Source: Phenylobacterium sp.
GTDB taxonomy: Bacteria > Pseudomonadota > Alphaproteobacteria > Caulobacterales > Caulobacteraceae
DNA length: 64,000 bases
Assembly (NCBI RefSeq): GCF_019636135.1
Contig: NZ_JAHBYD010000008.1
Location: forward strand, 87,074-151,073
Reading direction: 5' to 3'
Part shown: piece by piece, positions 33,923 through 42,312 of the stretch
How positions within the stretch are numbered: position 1 is the first letter of the stretch
How the letters are laid out: every line of letters starts with the position of its first letter
The notes under the pieces: model-generated
Database searches by the model: none
What the model was told of the DNA's origin: nothing
What the model saw: only the letters and a program-made list of their open reading frames with translations
Position numbers and translations under genes: made by a program

Positions 33923-33964
33923 ATGCCTGGCTTCGATCGTGGCCGACGCGGGGCGGCCGCGTGA
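33923..33964 (+). CDS. 13-codon mini-ORF in front of the C45 hydrolase gene
   Basis: ATG 33923 has a good GGGAG ribosome site 7 nt upstream and encodes MPGFDRGRRGAAA. Its TGA overlaps the GTG start of the next gene (GTGA). The hydrolase GTG itself has no ribosome site of its own, so the mini-ORF probably delivers ribosomes to it by translational coupling or acts as a leader peptide. Confidence 0.4.
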   Translation: MPGFDRGRRGAAA

Positions 33965-35052
33965 TCGTCGACGTCACCCCCATCGGCGGGAGCGCCTATG
34001 AGCGCGGCCGGGCGCACGGCCGGGCCTTCCGGCCGCTGATCGAAAGCCATCTGTCGGCCTGGCTGGCCAGCCTGGAGCGCGCGGGGATGGGCGACCCGCG
34101 GGCCTATGTCGCCGACATGCTGCGCGACACCGACTTCCTCACGGCGCTGCGGCGGCACACGCCGGACCTGCTGGAGGAGGCGCACGGCGTCGCGGACGGC
34201 TCGGGCGCGCCGCGCGACATGCTGTTCGCGCTGCAGCTCTTGGACGAGGAGTGGGCCTATCGGGCGCGGCGCAAGGCCGACGCCGGCAAGCTGCAGAAGT
34301 GCTCCAGCATCGCCGTCGTCTCGCCGGGCGGGCCTACCTGGATCGGCCAGAACATGGACCTGGGGGCCTATACCGACGGCCACCAGGTGCTGCTCCGGAT
34401 CGCCGCGGCCGAGGGGCGGCCGGGGGCGCTGGTGTTCTCCATCGCCGGGATGATCGGGCTCCTGGGCGTGAATGCGGCCGGGGTGGGCGTCTGCGTCAAT
34501 TCCATCCCGCAGGTGCCTTCCGCGCCCGAGGGCGTGCCGGTGGCCTTCATGATCCGTCGCCTGCTGCAGGCCACGAGTCTGGCCGAGGCGTCGGTGCTGG
34601 TGCAGACGCTGCCGCACGCCACCAACCAGCACTATGTGATCGCCGAGCCGGGCGCCCTACGCTCGTTCGAGGCCTCGTCCGACGGGGTGACCGAGTTCCA
34701 TCCGCCGCGGAAGGACCGGGTGCTGCACACCAATCATCCGCTGAGCGCGGCGCAGGGCGCGCCGGAGAGCGAAGCCGCGCGCGCCAACACCGTGGCCCGG
34801 CTGGAATCGCTGACGTCCCGCCTGGCGGACGGCGCGCCGGGGCTGGGCGAGATCCAGGGCGCGCTGACGGCCTTCGACGATCCGCGCCATCCGGTCTGCC
34901 GGCTGCGGGGCGAAGAGGGGATCATCAACTTCACGACCGGCTCGATGATCTCGGCGCTGCGGCCGGCGCCCGCAGACATCGAGGCCTGGGTCAGCGCCGG
35001 CCCGCCCAGCCTGGGCGGCTACGGCCACGCCGTCCTGCCGAGCGAAACCTAG
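33961..35052 (+). CDS. C45-type autoproteolytic acyltransferase/amidohydrolase
   Basis: 363-aa Ntn-hydrolase-fold protein of the acyl-CoA:6-aminopenicillanate acyltransferase-like family. The likely nucleophile is Cys114 in LQKCSSIAVV, which becomes N-terminal after self-cleavage; GGPTWIGQNMDLG and GLLGVNAAGVGVCVNSI follow as the beta-sheet core. Bacterial members hydrolyse or transfer acyl groups on amide-linked substrates. No signal peptide, so cytoplasmic action after import is expected. It lies 10 bp before the first ABC permease gene. In this setting it could deacylate an imported N-acyl amide. Confidence 0.82.
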   Translation: MIVDVTPIGGSAYERGRAHGRAFRPLIESHLSAWLASLERAGMGDPRAYVADMLRDTDFLTALRRHTPDLLEEAHGVADGSGAPRDMLFALQLLDEEWAYRARRKADAGKLQKCSSIAVVSPGGPTWIGQNMDLGAYTDGHQVLLRIAAAEGRPGALVFSIAGMIGLLGVNAAGVGVCVNSIPQVPSAPEGVPVAFMIRRLLQATSLAEASVLVQTLPHATNQHYVIAEPGALRSFEASSDGVTEFHPPRKDRVLHTNHPLSAAQGAPESEAARANTVARLESLTSRLADGAPGLGEIQGALTAFDDPRHPVCRLRGEEGIINFTTGSMISALRPAPADIEAWVSAGPPSLGGYGHAVLPSET

Positions 35053-35061
35053 GGCGGCCGG

Positions 35062-35979
35062 ATGGCGGGGTTCCTCCTCAGGCGGCTGGGCGTGGCGATC
35101 CCGACGCTCCTGGCGGTGATCACCCTGAGCTTCTTCATGATGCACGCCGCGCCGGGCTCCCCGTTCGCCAGCGCCCGCAAGCTGCCGCCCGAGGTGGAGC
35201 GCAACATGCGCGCCCGCTACGGCCTGGACCTGCCCGTCGGCGAGCAATACCTGCGCTACCTCGGCGGGGCGGTGCGCGGCGACCTGGGGCCGTCGCTGAA
35301 ATATCCCGGCAAGTCGGTGTCGAAGATCATCGGCCAGGGCCTGCCCACCAGCCTGAAGCTGGGCGTCGCGGCCCTGGTCTGCGGGACCGTCCTGGGCGTG
35401 GCGCTGGGCGTGGCCGCCGCCCTGCGCCGCCGGCGCGAGGCCGATCACCTCGCCACCGTCGCGGTGCTGGCCGGGTTGGGCCTGCCCAGCTTCGTGACCG
35501 CCCCGCTGCTGGTGCTGGTGTTCGCCGCCTGGCTGGGCTGGCTGCCCACGGCCGGCCTGGCCGGACCCGAGAGCCTGATCCTGCCCGTCGCGGTCCTGAC
35601 CCTGCCGCTGCTCGCCTCGGTGTCGCGATTGACCCGGGCGGGGATGGCCGAGGCGCTGCGCTCCAACGCCGTCCGCACCGCGCGCGCCCAGGGCCTGTCG
35701 CGGACGACCGTGGTGCTGCGCTACGCCCTGCCGCAGGCGACCCTGCCGCTGGTCAGCATCCTCGGGCCGGCCGCGGCGGGCCTCCTGACCGGCTCGCTCG
35801 TCGTGGAGCAGCTCTTCGGGCTGCCGGGCGTCGGCAAGGCCTTCGTGCTGAGCGCGCTCCAGCGGGACTACACCGTCGTCCTGGGCGTCGTGATCCTCTA
35901 CGCGGCCCTGATCCTCGTGCTCAACCTGCTCGCCGACCTGCTGTACGCGGCGCTCGATCCGCGGGTGAAGCTCGCATGA
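35062..35979 (+). CDS. ABC transporter permease, oligopeptide/dipeptide type (DppB-like)
   Basis: 305-aa inner-membrane permease. N-terminal MAGFLLRRLGVAIPTLLAVITLSFFMMHAAPG is typical for DppB/OppB, as are GEQYLRYLGGAVRGDLGPSLKYPGKSV and the EAA loop SNAVRTARAQGLSRTTVVLRYALPQATLPLVS; the C-terminus has YTVVLGVVILYAALILVLNLLADLLYAALDPRVKLA. Forms the channel with the next gene product. ATGA overlap with the second permease. Confidence 0.93.
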   Translation: MAGFLLRRLGVAIPTLLAVITLSFFMMHAAPGSPFASARKLPPEVERNMRARYGLDLPVGEQYLRYLGGAVRGDLGPSLKYPGKSVSKIIGQGLPTSLKLGVAALVCGTVLGVALGVAAALRRRREADHLATVAVLAGLGLPSFVTAPLLVLVFAAWLGWLPTAGLAGPESLILPVAVLTLPLLASVSRLTRAGMAEALRSNAVRTARAQGLSRTTVVLRYALPQATLPLVSILGPAAAGLLTGSLVVEQLFGLPGVGKAFVLSALQRDYTVVLGVVILYAALILVLNLLADLLYAALDPRVKLA

Positions 35980-36842
35980 GCGACGCCGCCGCCGCCGCGC
36001 CGCCGGGCGCCGAGGCCTGGCGCCGCTTCCGCGCCGACCGGCCCGCCTTCGTGGCGCTCGTCTATGTGCTGGTCCTGGCCGCCGCCGCGCTGATCGGGCC
36101 GCTGATCGCCCCGTTCAGCTACGACGAGGTCATCAAGTCCGACATCTGGCGTTCGCCGCTGCAGGGGGGCCACCTGCTGGGCGCCGACTCCCTGGGCCGC
36201 GATCTCCTGGCCCGCACGCTCGTGGGGCTCCGGGTCTCCCTGGCCGTGGGGGTGGTGGCCACCGCCGTCGCGCTGGCGATCGGCGTGACCTACGGCGCCG
36301 TCGCCGGCCTGCTCGGCGGGGCCGTGGACGAGCTGATGATGCGGGTGGTCGACCTGCTCTATGCGCTGCCCTTCATCTTCTTCGTGATCCTGCTGACCGT
36401 GGCCCTGGGCAAGAGCCTGGCGCTGATCTTCCTCGCCATCGGGGCGGTGGAGTGGCTGACCATGGCGCGCATCGTGCGCGGCCAGACGCTGTCGCTGAAG
36501 GCCCGCGAGTTCGTCGAGGCCGCCCGCGCGGTGGGCGTCCCGGGCGGGATGATCGTGGTGCGCCACATCGCCCCCAACCTGCTGGGGCCGGTCCTGGCCT
36601 ACATCACGCTGACCATCCCCAGCGTGATGCTGGCCGAGAGTTTCCTGAGCTTCCTGGGCCTGGGCGTGCAGGAGCCGCTGACCTCGCTCGGCACCCTGGT
36701 GGCCGAAGGCGCGCAGCAGATGGAGGTCGCGCCCTGGCTGCTGATCTTCCCGGCCCTGGTGATGTCGTCGCTGCTGCTGGCGCTGAACCTCGTGGGCGAG
36801 GGCCTGCGCGAGGCCCTGGACGTGACGGAGCCCGGGCGGTGA
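35976..36842 (+). CDS. ABC transporter permease, oligopeptide/dipeptide type (DppC-like)
   Basis: 288-aa permease. N-terminal RRFRADRPAFVALVYVLVLAAAALIGPLIAPFSY, then GADSLGRDLLARTLVGLRVSLAVG, and the EAA loop KAREFVEAARAVGVPGGMIVVRHIAPNLLGPVLAY. C-terminal SLLLALNLVGEGLREALD matches the DppC/OppC end. Start ATG overlaps the upstream stop; its end overlaps the lipoprotein gene (GTGA). Confidence 0.93.
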   Translation: MSDAAAAAPPGAEAWRRFRADRPAFVALVYVLVLAAAALIGPLIAPFSYDEVIKSDIWRSPLQGGHLLGADSLGRDLLARTLVGLRVSLAVGVVATAVALAIGVTYGAVAGLLGGAVDELMMRVVDLLYALPFIFFVILLTVALGKSLALIFLAIGAVEWLTMARIVRGQTLSLKAREFVEAARAVGVPGGMIVVRHIAPNLLGPVLAYITLTIPSVMLAESFLSFLGLGVQEPLTSLGTLVAEGAQQMEVAPWLLIFPALVMSSLLLALNLVGEGLREALDVTEPGR

Positions 36843-38443
36843 GGGCGGTCCTGGCCGTGCTGGCGGCGGCGGCGATCACGCTCGCCGGCTGCGGGGGCAA
36901 GCCCGCCGACGGCTGCCCGCCGGGCCAGCGCTGCCTGCGCGCCGGCAACGTCTCGGACCCCGGCTCGCTCGACCCGGCGCACTCGTTCGTCAAGCAGGAC
37001 CAGACGGTCCTGAACGACCTGATCGTCGGCCTCACCACCTTCGACGCCCGGGCCGAACCCATCCCCGGCATGGCGGAGTCCTGGACGGTCAGTCCCGACG
37101 GCCTGTTCTGGCGCTTCAGGCTACGGCAGGCGGTGTGGTCGGACGGCCATCCCGTCACCGCCGAGGACTTCCTGTTCTCGCTGCGCCGCCTGGTCGATCC
37201 GGCGACCGGGGCGGGCTATGCGGTGCTGGCCTATCCGATCGTCAACGCCGAGGCGGTGAACCAGGGCAAGCTGCCGCCGACGGCCCTGGGGGTCGGCGCG
37301 CCCGACCCGATGACCGTCGAGATCCGGCTGAGGCACCCGGCGCCCTACCTGCCGGCCGTGCTGGCGCACTATGGCGTCGTGCCCGTGCCCGCCCATGTGG
37401 TCCGCAAGTGGGGCGACGCCTGGACCGAGCCGCAGCACTACGTCTCGAACGGCCCGTTCCGGCTGGTGAGCTGGCGCCTGGGCGACCGCATCGTGCTGGA
37501 GAAGAACCCGCGCTTCTACGACGCCGCCAACGTCTGCCTCGATCGCATCGAATATTTCCCCACCACCGACAGCATCTCGGCCGAGCGGCGGGTGAAGCGC
37601 GGCGAGCTCGACCTGAACTCCGCCTTCGCTTCGAACCGTATCCGCTACCTGACCGGCCGCGGCCGCATGGGCGACTACATCCGCATGCATCCGTGGACCG
37701 ACATCCACTACCTGGTGTTCAAGATGTCGGACCCGGCCTTCGCGGACGTCCGCGTGCGGCAGGCGCTCTCCATGTCCATCGACCGCGCCTTCATCGCGCG
37801 CAAGCTGCTCGGCGCCGACCAGGAGCCGGCCGACGCCTTCGTGCCCCCGGGCCTGGGCGCGCCGCCGGCCGCGCCGGACTGGGCGGGCCTGCCTCTGGCC
37901 GAGCGCCAGGCGCGGGCGCGCGAGCTGCTGGCGGCGGCGGGCTACGGCCCCGGCCGGCCCCTGCGCTTCGAGCTGAAGCATCCGATCATCGCCGCCCCGG
38001 TCCCCACCGCGATCCAGGCCGACTGGCGGGCCATCGGGGTGCAGGTGACCCTGACGCGGGTCGACACCGCCGTCTTCTTCAGCGACCTGCAGCTCGGCGA
38101 CTTCCAGGTGGGCATCACCGACTGGATCGCCGACTACCGCGACCCCACCAACTTCCTGAACCTGATGCGCAGCGACCAGGCCGCGTCGAACTACTCCGGC
38201 TATGCCGATCCCGGGTACGACCGCATGCTGGGCGAGGCCGAGGCGTCGGCCGATCCCGCCCGCCGCGCGGCGATCCTGCAGGCGGCCGAGCGGCGGTTGC
38301 TGCAGGCCGCGCCCATTGCGCCGGTGTTCATGAACCCCAGCCACAATCTCGTCAGCCCGCGGGTCACCGGCTGGGTCGACAACCTGGACGACGTGCATCC
38401 CAAGCGCTGGGTCTGCGTGGAGCCTCAGACCGCGGCGCGGTGA
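36839..38443 (+). CDS. Oligopeptide-type ABC substrate-binding lipoprotein (SBP family 5)
   Basis: 534-aa periplasmic binding protein with a lipobox LAGC near residue 19. OppA-like segments: NVSDPGSLDPAHSFVKQDQTVLNDLIVGLTTFD, AESWTVSPDGLFWRFRLRQAVWSDGHPVTAEDFLFSLRRL, RVRQALSMSIDRAFIARKLLG. The ligand pocket cannot be read directly. GTG start overlaps the permease gene. Its 3' end overlaps the convergent ATPase gene by 19 bp, a tail-to-tail overlap that leaves no room for a terminator. Confidence 0.92.
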   Translation: MRAVLAVLAAAAITLAGCGGKPADGCPPGQRCLRAGNVSDPGSLDPAHSFVKQDQTVLNDLIVGLTTFDARAEPIPGMAESWTVSPDGLFWRFRLRQAVWSDGHPVTAEDFLFSLRRLVDPATGAGYAVLAYPIVNAEAVNQGKLPPTALGVGAPDPMTVEIRLRHPAPYLPAVLAHYGVVPVPAHVVRKWGDAWTEPQHYVSNGPFRLVSWRLGDRIVLEKNPRFYDAANVCLDRIEYFPTTDSISAERRVKRGELDLNSAFASNRIRYLTGRGRMGDYIRMHPWTDIHYLVFKMSDPAFADVRVRQALSMSIDRAFIARKLLGADQEPADAFVPPGLGAPPAAPDWAGLPLAERQARARELLAAAGYGPGRPLRFELKHPIIAAPVPTAIQADWRAIGVQVTLTRVDTAVFFSDLQLGDFQVGITDWIADYRDPTNFLNLMRSDQAASNYSGYADPGYDRMLGEAEASADPARRAAILQAAERRLLQAAPIAPVFMNPSHNLVSPRVTGWVDNLDDVHPKRWVCVEPQTAAR

Positions 38444-40137
38444 CCGGGCCCCACCTCGACCAGCGGGGCGCGCCCGCCGTCCGGCGGCGGGGGCAGCCTG
38501 CGCGCGGGCGCCGGGGCCCGCATGCGCACCTCGGGCGGCAGCACCGCCGACAGGAGGGCCTGGGTGTAGGGATGGCGTGCGTCCGCCAGGACGGCGTCGG
38601 CCGGGCCTTCCTCCACGATCCGCCCCCCGTAGAGCACCATCACCCTGTGGCTCACCTCGCGCACCACCGCCAGGTCGTGGCTGATGAAGACCAGCGCCGT
38701 CCCCAGCCGGGCCTGCAGGGTGACCAGGAGGTCGATGACCTGGGCCCGCACAGAGACGTCCAGCGCCGTGACCGCCTCGTCGCAGATCACCACCCTGGGC
38801 TCCAGGATCATGGCGCGCGCGATTCCGGCGCGCTGGGCCTGGCCGCCGGAGAGCTGGTGCGGGTGGCGCGCGGCCATCGCGGGCGAGAGCCCGACGTCGC
38901 CGAGCCAGCGGGCCACCAGGGCGTCGCGCTCGGCGCGGCCCAGGTCCGGCCGATGGACCTGCAGGGGCTCGGCCACCGATTGGCCGACGGTGCGGCGCGG
39001 GTCGAGGCTGCCCAGCGGGTCCTGGAACACGATCTGCAGGTCGCTGCGCGCGCGGCGCAGCGCCGCCTTGTCGGCCGTGGACAGACTCTCGCCCATCAGG
39101 GTGACCGCGCCGGCCGAAGGCAGCAGCCGCAGCGCGGCGCGGGCCAGGGTGGACTTGCCCGAGCCGCTCTCGCCGACCACGCCGAGGGTTTCGCCGCGCC
39201 GCAGGGTGAAGCTGACCCCGTCCACGGCGCGCAGCCGCCGCGCCGGCGCGAACAGGCCCTGACGGAGCCGGAAGTCCACCGTCAGGTCGCGCGCCTCCAG
39301 CACCGGCGCCGCATCGGCCGCCACGGGCGACGGCCGCGCCCGGCCCGGGCGTCCCTGGCCGTCCAGGCGCGGCGTCGCGGCCAGCAGGGCCTTGGCGTAG
39401 TCCGAGCGCGGCGCGGCCAGCACCTGGGCCGCCTCGCCCTCTTCGACATAGGCTCCGGCCCGCATCACGCAGATCCGGTCGGCCATGCGCGCCATCACGC
39501 CCATGTCGTGGCTGATGAGGACGATCGCCGCGCCGGTCTCGGCGCGCAGGTCCTGCAGCAGGTCGAGGATCCCGGCCTGCACCGTCACGTCCAGCGCGGT
39601 GGTGGGCTCGTCGGCCAGCAGCAGCTTCGGGCCGGCCGCCAGGGCCGCGGCGATCATCACCCGCTGCCGCATGCCGCCGCTGAGCTCGTGCGGGAACTGC
39701 CGCAGGCGCGCATCGGGGTCGGGAATGCGCACGCGGTCCAGCCACCGCCGCGCCTCGCGCCAGGCGTCCCCGCGGGAGAGCCCGCCATGGGCCAGCAGGG
39801 GCGCCGCGATCTGTTCGCCCACCCGCAGGTGCGGCGCGAGCGAGGTCAGCGGGTCCTGGAAGATCATGCCCATGCGCGCGCCGCGCAGCCGGTTCAGGTC
39901 GGGGTCGGAGAGGCCCAGCAACTCCTGGCCGTCGAGCCGGATCGAGCCCGAGACCACGGCGCCGGCCGGCGACAGCCCCATCGCCGCGAGGGCCGTCAGG
40001 CTCTTGCCCGAGCCGCTCTCGCCCACGATGCCCAGGCATTCGCCGGGGTTCACGTCCAGCGAGACGCCGCGCACGGCCTCGATCGCCCCGCCCTGGAAGG
40101 CGATGCTCAGGTCCCGGACGGCGAGCAGCGGCGTCAT
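38425..40137 (-). CDS. Double ABC ATPase (fused DppD/DppF type)
   Basis: 570-aa protein with two full nucleotide-binding domains. Domain 1: Walker A GESGSGKSLTALAAMG, signature LSGGMRQRVMIAAALA, Walker B LLLADEPTTALDVT. Domain 2: Walker A GESGSGKSTLARAALR, signature LSGGQAQRAGIARAMI, Walker B VVICDEAVTALDVS. Such fusions power oligopeptide/opine-type importers. In domain 2 Walker B reads CDEAVTALD, a common variant. It completes the importer encoded on the opposite strand; it is transcribed together with the serine hydrolase gene 7 bp upstream. Confidence 0.93.
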   Translation of the reverse strand: MTPLLAVRDLSIAFQGGAIEAVRGVSLDVNPGECLGIVGESGSGKSLTALAAMGLSPAGAVVSGSIRLDGQELLGLSDPDLNRLRGARMGMIFQDPLTSLAPHLRVGEQIAAPLLAHGGLSRGDAWREARRWLDRVRIPDPDARLRQFPHELSGGMRQRVMIAAALAAGPKLLLADEPTTALDVTVQAGILDLLQDLRAETGAAIVLISHDMGVMARMADRICVMRAGAYVEEGEAAQVLAAPRSDYAKALLAATPRLDGQGRPGRARPSPVAADAAPVLEARDLTVDFRLRQGLFAPARRLRAVDGVSFTLRRGETLGVVGESGSGKSTLARAALRLLPSAGAVTLMGESLSTADKAALRRARSDLQIVFQDPLGSLDPRRTVGQSVAEPLQVHRPDLGRAERDALVARWLGDVGLSPAMAARHPHQLSGGQAQRAGIARAMILEPRVVICDEAVTALDVSVRAQVIDLLVTLQARLGTALVFISHDLAVVREVSHRVMVLYGGRIVEEGPADAVLADARHPYTQALLSAVLPPEVRMRAPAPARRLPPPPDGGRAPLVEVGPGHRAAV

Positions 40138-40143
40138 GCGGCG

Positions 40144-41301
40144 CTATCGCCCGCCCTGCACGGCCGCCGCCCGCACGGCGCGGTGGAACGCGCTCTGGGC
40201 GTCGAACAGCGACTTCTCGTCGGGCTTCGGCCACTGGGAGTTGATCACGATCACCAGGCGGTCCTTCGGATAGACCAGTATCGACTGGCCGAAGATGCCC
40301 GACGCCTCGTAGGCCTCCGGGCCGATCCACCAGAAATAGCCGTAGCCGGCCGGCGCCGGGCGGCCGTTCGGGATCTGCGCCCGGGTCGACTCCGCGATCC
40401 AGTCCGGCGGCACGATCCGCTTGCCGCCGGCCACGCCGCCGTCCAGGGCGAACTGTCCGATCCGGGCGAAGTCGGCCAGCGTCGCCAGGAGGCAGCAGCC
40501 GGCGAACTCGCGGCCCTGGCGGTCGACGTTCCAGGCGGCGTCGCGCTCCATGCCATAGGGCTTCCAGATCTTCTCCGAGAGGTATTCCGCAAGCGGCATC
40601 CCGACCGCGCGCGACACCAGCATGCCGGCCAGGTGGGTTTCGCCGGTGTTGTAGTGGAAGGTCGAGCCGGGCGCGTTGGCCCGGGGCAGGGTCTTCATGA
40701 AGTCGGCGATCGGATCCTTCCCCGCCATGACCGCGCGATAGTAGCCGGCGAGGTCCGACGTGGCGCCGCCGTCATAGGCCTCGTTCCACTTCACGCCCGA
40801 GCTCATGGTCAGGATCTGGCGGACGGTGACGCCTTCGTAGGCCGAGCCCTTCAATTCGGGCAGGAAACGCTCCACCGGGTCGGTGAGCTTCATCTTGCCG
40901 TCCTGGATGGCCGCGCCGGCCAGCAGCGAGGTCACCGACTTGGCCACCGATTGCGACGCCCAGCGGTCGGTGGGGTTGCGGCCCTGGGCGTAGCGCTCCA
41001 GCACCACCTGGCCGTCCTTCAGCACCAGGACGCCCGAAACATTGTAGGCCTTCATGTAGTCGTCGACGGTCCAGGTCCTGCCCTGCCACTCGTACCTGGG
41101 CGCGATCTGCCGGGCGGCCATCGGCAGGCCCCGGACCTTGTCGCCCCGCGGGACGACGCGCACGGGGAAGGGCATGCCCATGCTGTTGCCGCCGTCCATC
41201 GGCCCGTCCGGCGTCCAGGGCGTCGGCTCGGCCGCGCCGGCGCCGGCCGCGCCGACCAGGAGCGCCGCCGCGACGGCCGCCCCGATACCCAAAGTCCGCA
41301 T
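40144..41301 (-). CDS. Secreted serine hydrolase, class C beta-lactamase/esterase fold
   Basis: 385-aa protein with signal peptide (MRTLGIGAAVAAALLVGAAGAGA) and the penicillin-recognising fold: SxxK in WASQSVAKSVTSL, Tyr motif in TFHYNTGETHLAG. Members include beta-lactamases, D-amino-peptidases, esterases and amide hydrolases. The third KTG-like motif is not obvious, arguing for an esterase or amidohydrolase rather than a drug-resistance enzyme. The GntR palindrome lies 34 bp upstream. With the downstream ATPase gene it should be induced together with the importer, so it probably trims the substrate in the periplasm. Confidence 0.85.
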   Translation of the reverse strand: MRTLGIGAAVAAALLVGAAGAGAAEPTPWTPDGPMDGGNSMGMPFPVRVVPRGDKVRGLPMAARQIAPRYEWQGRTWTVDDYMKAYNVSGVLVLKDGQVVLERYAQGRNPTDRWASQSVAKSVTSLLAGAAIQDGKMKLTDPVERFLPELKGSAYEGVTVRQILTMSSGVKWNEAYDGGATSDLAGYYRAVMAGKDPIADFMKTLPRANAPGSTFHYNTGETHLAGMLVSRAVGMPLAEYLSEKIWKPYGMERDAAWNVDRQGREFAGCCLLATLADFARIGQFALDGGVAGGKRIVPPDWIAESTRAQIPNGRPAPAGYGYFWWIGPEAYEASGIFGQSILVYPKDRLVIVINSQWPKPDEKSLFDAQSAFHRAVRAAAVQGGR

Positions 41302-41334
41302 CCCGCGCCCGCCTGCCTGACCGATTGATGTCTT

Positions 41335-41346
41335 TTGTGATCACAA
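41335..41346 (-). promoter_or_regulatory. GntR-type operator copy 3 (TTGTGATCACAA)
   Basis: Perfect palindrome (extendable to TTTGTGATCACAAA, 41334-41347) 34 bp before the serine hydrolase start. On the minus strand TTGACC lies 17 nt upstream of TGTGAT, so the operator may overlap the -10 box. Confidence 0.7.
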
Positions 41347-41413
41347 ATCATGGATTCGCGCGGGTCAACAGAAACTTCGCGGGCAAGCGGAACGAGGGCG
41401 AGACCGCTGTGCC

Positions 41414-42109
41414 CTAACCCCTCAGGATGCGCGCCTGGCTCTCCTGCAGCCGGGCGTCCAGCGCGCCGCGCCAGTCGGTCGAGGCCGCGCCCCTCAGGAC
41501 CAGGGCGTAGGCGTGGCGGATGGTGGGGGCCAGCAGGTCGGGCGACAGCTCGCCCACCACCCACTCCAGCATCGCCGCGCCGAAGCCGCGGTCCAGCACC
41601 TTGAACAACAGCTCGACGTCCACGTCCTCGGCGATCACGCCGGCCTCGACGGTCGCCTCGACGAGATGACGCCAGAACGCGTTGCGGGCCTGGTTGTAGA
41701 TCTCGCTGCGCACGTCGTCCGAGGCGTCGAACACCGCGGCCCACAGGGTCTTGTAGAACTGCGGGTCGTCCACATAGAACTCGATCGCCATGTCGACGGC
41801 CGCGAACAGCCGCTCCAGCGGGTCGGTCGAGGTCAGGTGCGCGAAGCGGTCCTGGTAGACCCGCACGTCGTCCAGCACGGCGAGCACGATGGCGCGCTTG
41901 GAGCCGAAGAGGTTGTAGGGCGTGGCCAGGCTGACGCCGGCCCTGGCCGCCAGCGCCCGCATCGAGAGCCCCGCGTTGCCGGTCTCGCGGATCAGGTCGC
42001 GGGCGGCGTGGATGATGCGGCGGCGGCGTTCGGCCTTGCCGGCCTCGCGGCGGCCCAGCGGCGCGTCGCCCGTCGCCTCGTCGGCGCTCAGCCCGGACCG
42101 TCCACTCAA
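41414..42109 (-). CDS. TetR-family transcriptional regulator
   Basis: About 231-aa regulator. Helix-turn-helix IIHAARDLIRETGNAGLSMRALAARAGVSLATPYNLFGSKRAIVLAVLDD, then an all-helical ligand domain containing FYVDDPQFYKTLWAAVFDASDD. The TTG at 42109 has GGGGAG 7 nt upstream and gives a short leader; a longer ATG start at 42229 would add low-complexity arginine-rich sequence. The inverted repeat CGCTCC-N4-GGAGCG (42115-42130) covers the ribosome site. It lies just upstream of the serine hydrolase on the same strand, so it could add control to that transcript. Confidence 0.82.
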   Translation of the reverse strand: MSGRSGLSADEATGDAPLGRREAGKAERRRRIIHAARDLIRETGNAGLSMRALAARAGVSLATPYNLFGSKRAIVLAVLDDVRVYQDRFAHLTSTDPLERLFAAVDMAIEFYVDDPQFYKTLWAAVFDASDDVRSEIYNQARNAFWRHLVEATVEAGVIAEDVDVELLFKVLDRGFGAAMLEWVVGELSPDLLAPTIRHAYALVLRGAASTDWRGALDARLQESQARILRG

Positions 42110-42312
42110 GACACCGCTCCCCCAGGAGCGACCGCTATAGACCCCGCCGCCCGACGGGCATAGCCGCGCCGTCGCCGCGGTGCGGGGGCGCCCGTTGCGC
42201 CGGCGTCCGACGCGGCCGCGCTCGCGCACTCACACCCCCAATCAGGGTATGCGCGGACAGGCGCTCGCAGGCGATCTCACCGCCCACGTCGTGTGAAGGA
42301 TGGAGTGCGGTG

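Noticed and set aside
40144..41301. Beta-lactam resistance gene
   Set aside because: It has the SxxK and Tyr motifs but no clear KTG triad, and its neighbours and operator tie it to a nutrient importer. An esterase or amidohydrolase role is more likely.
37135..41328. A 1397-codon plus-strand open frame over the lipoprotein, ATPase and serine hydrolase genes
   Set aside because: Composition is Arg/Ala/Gly/His-rich with no domain, while real genes with motifs occupy the same DNA in other frames or strand.
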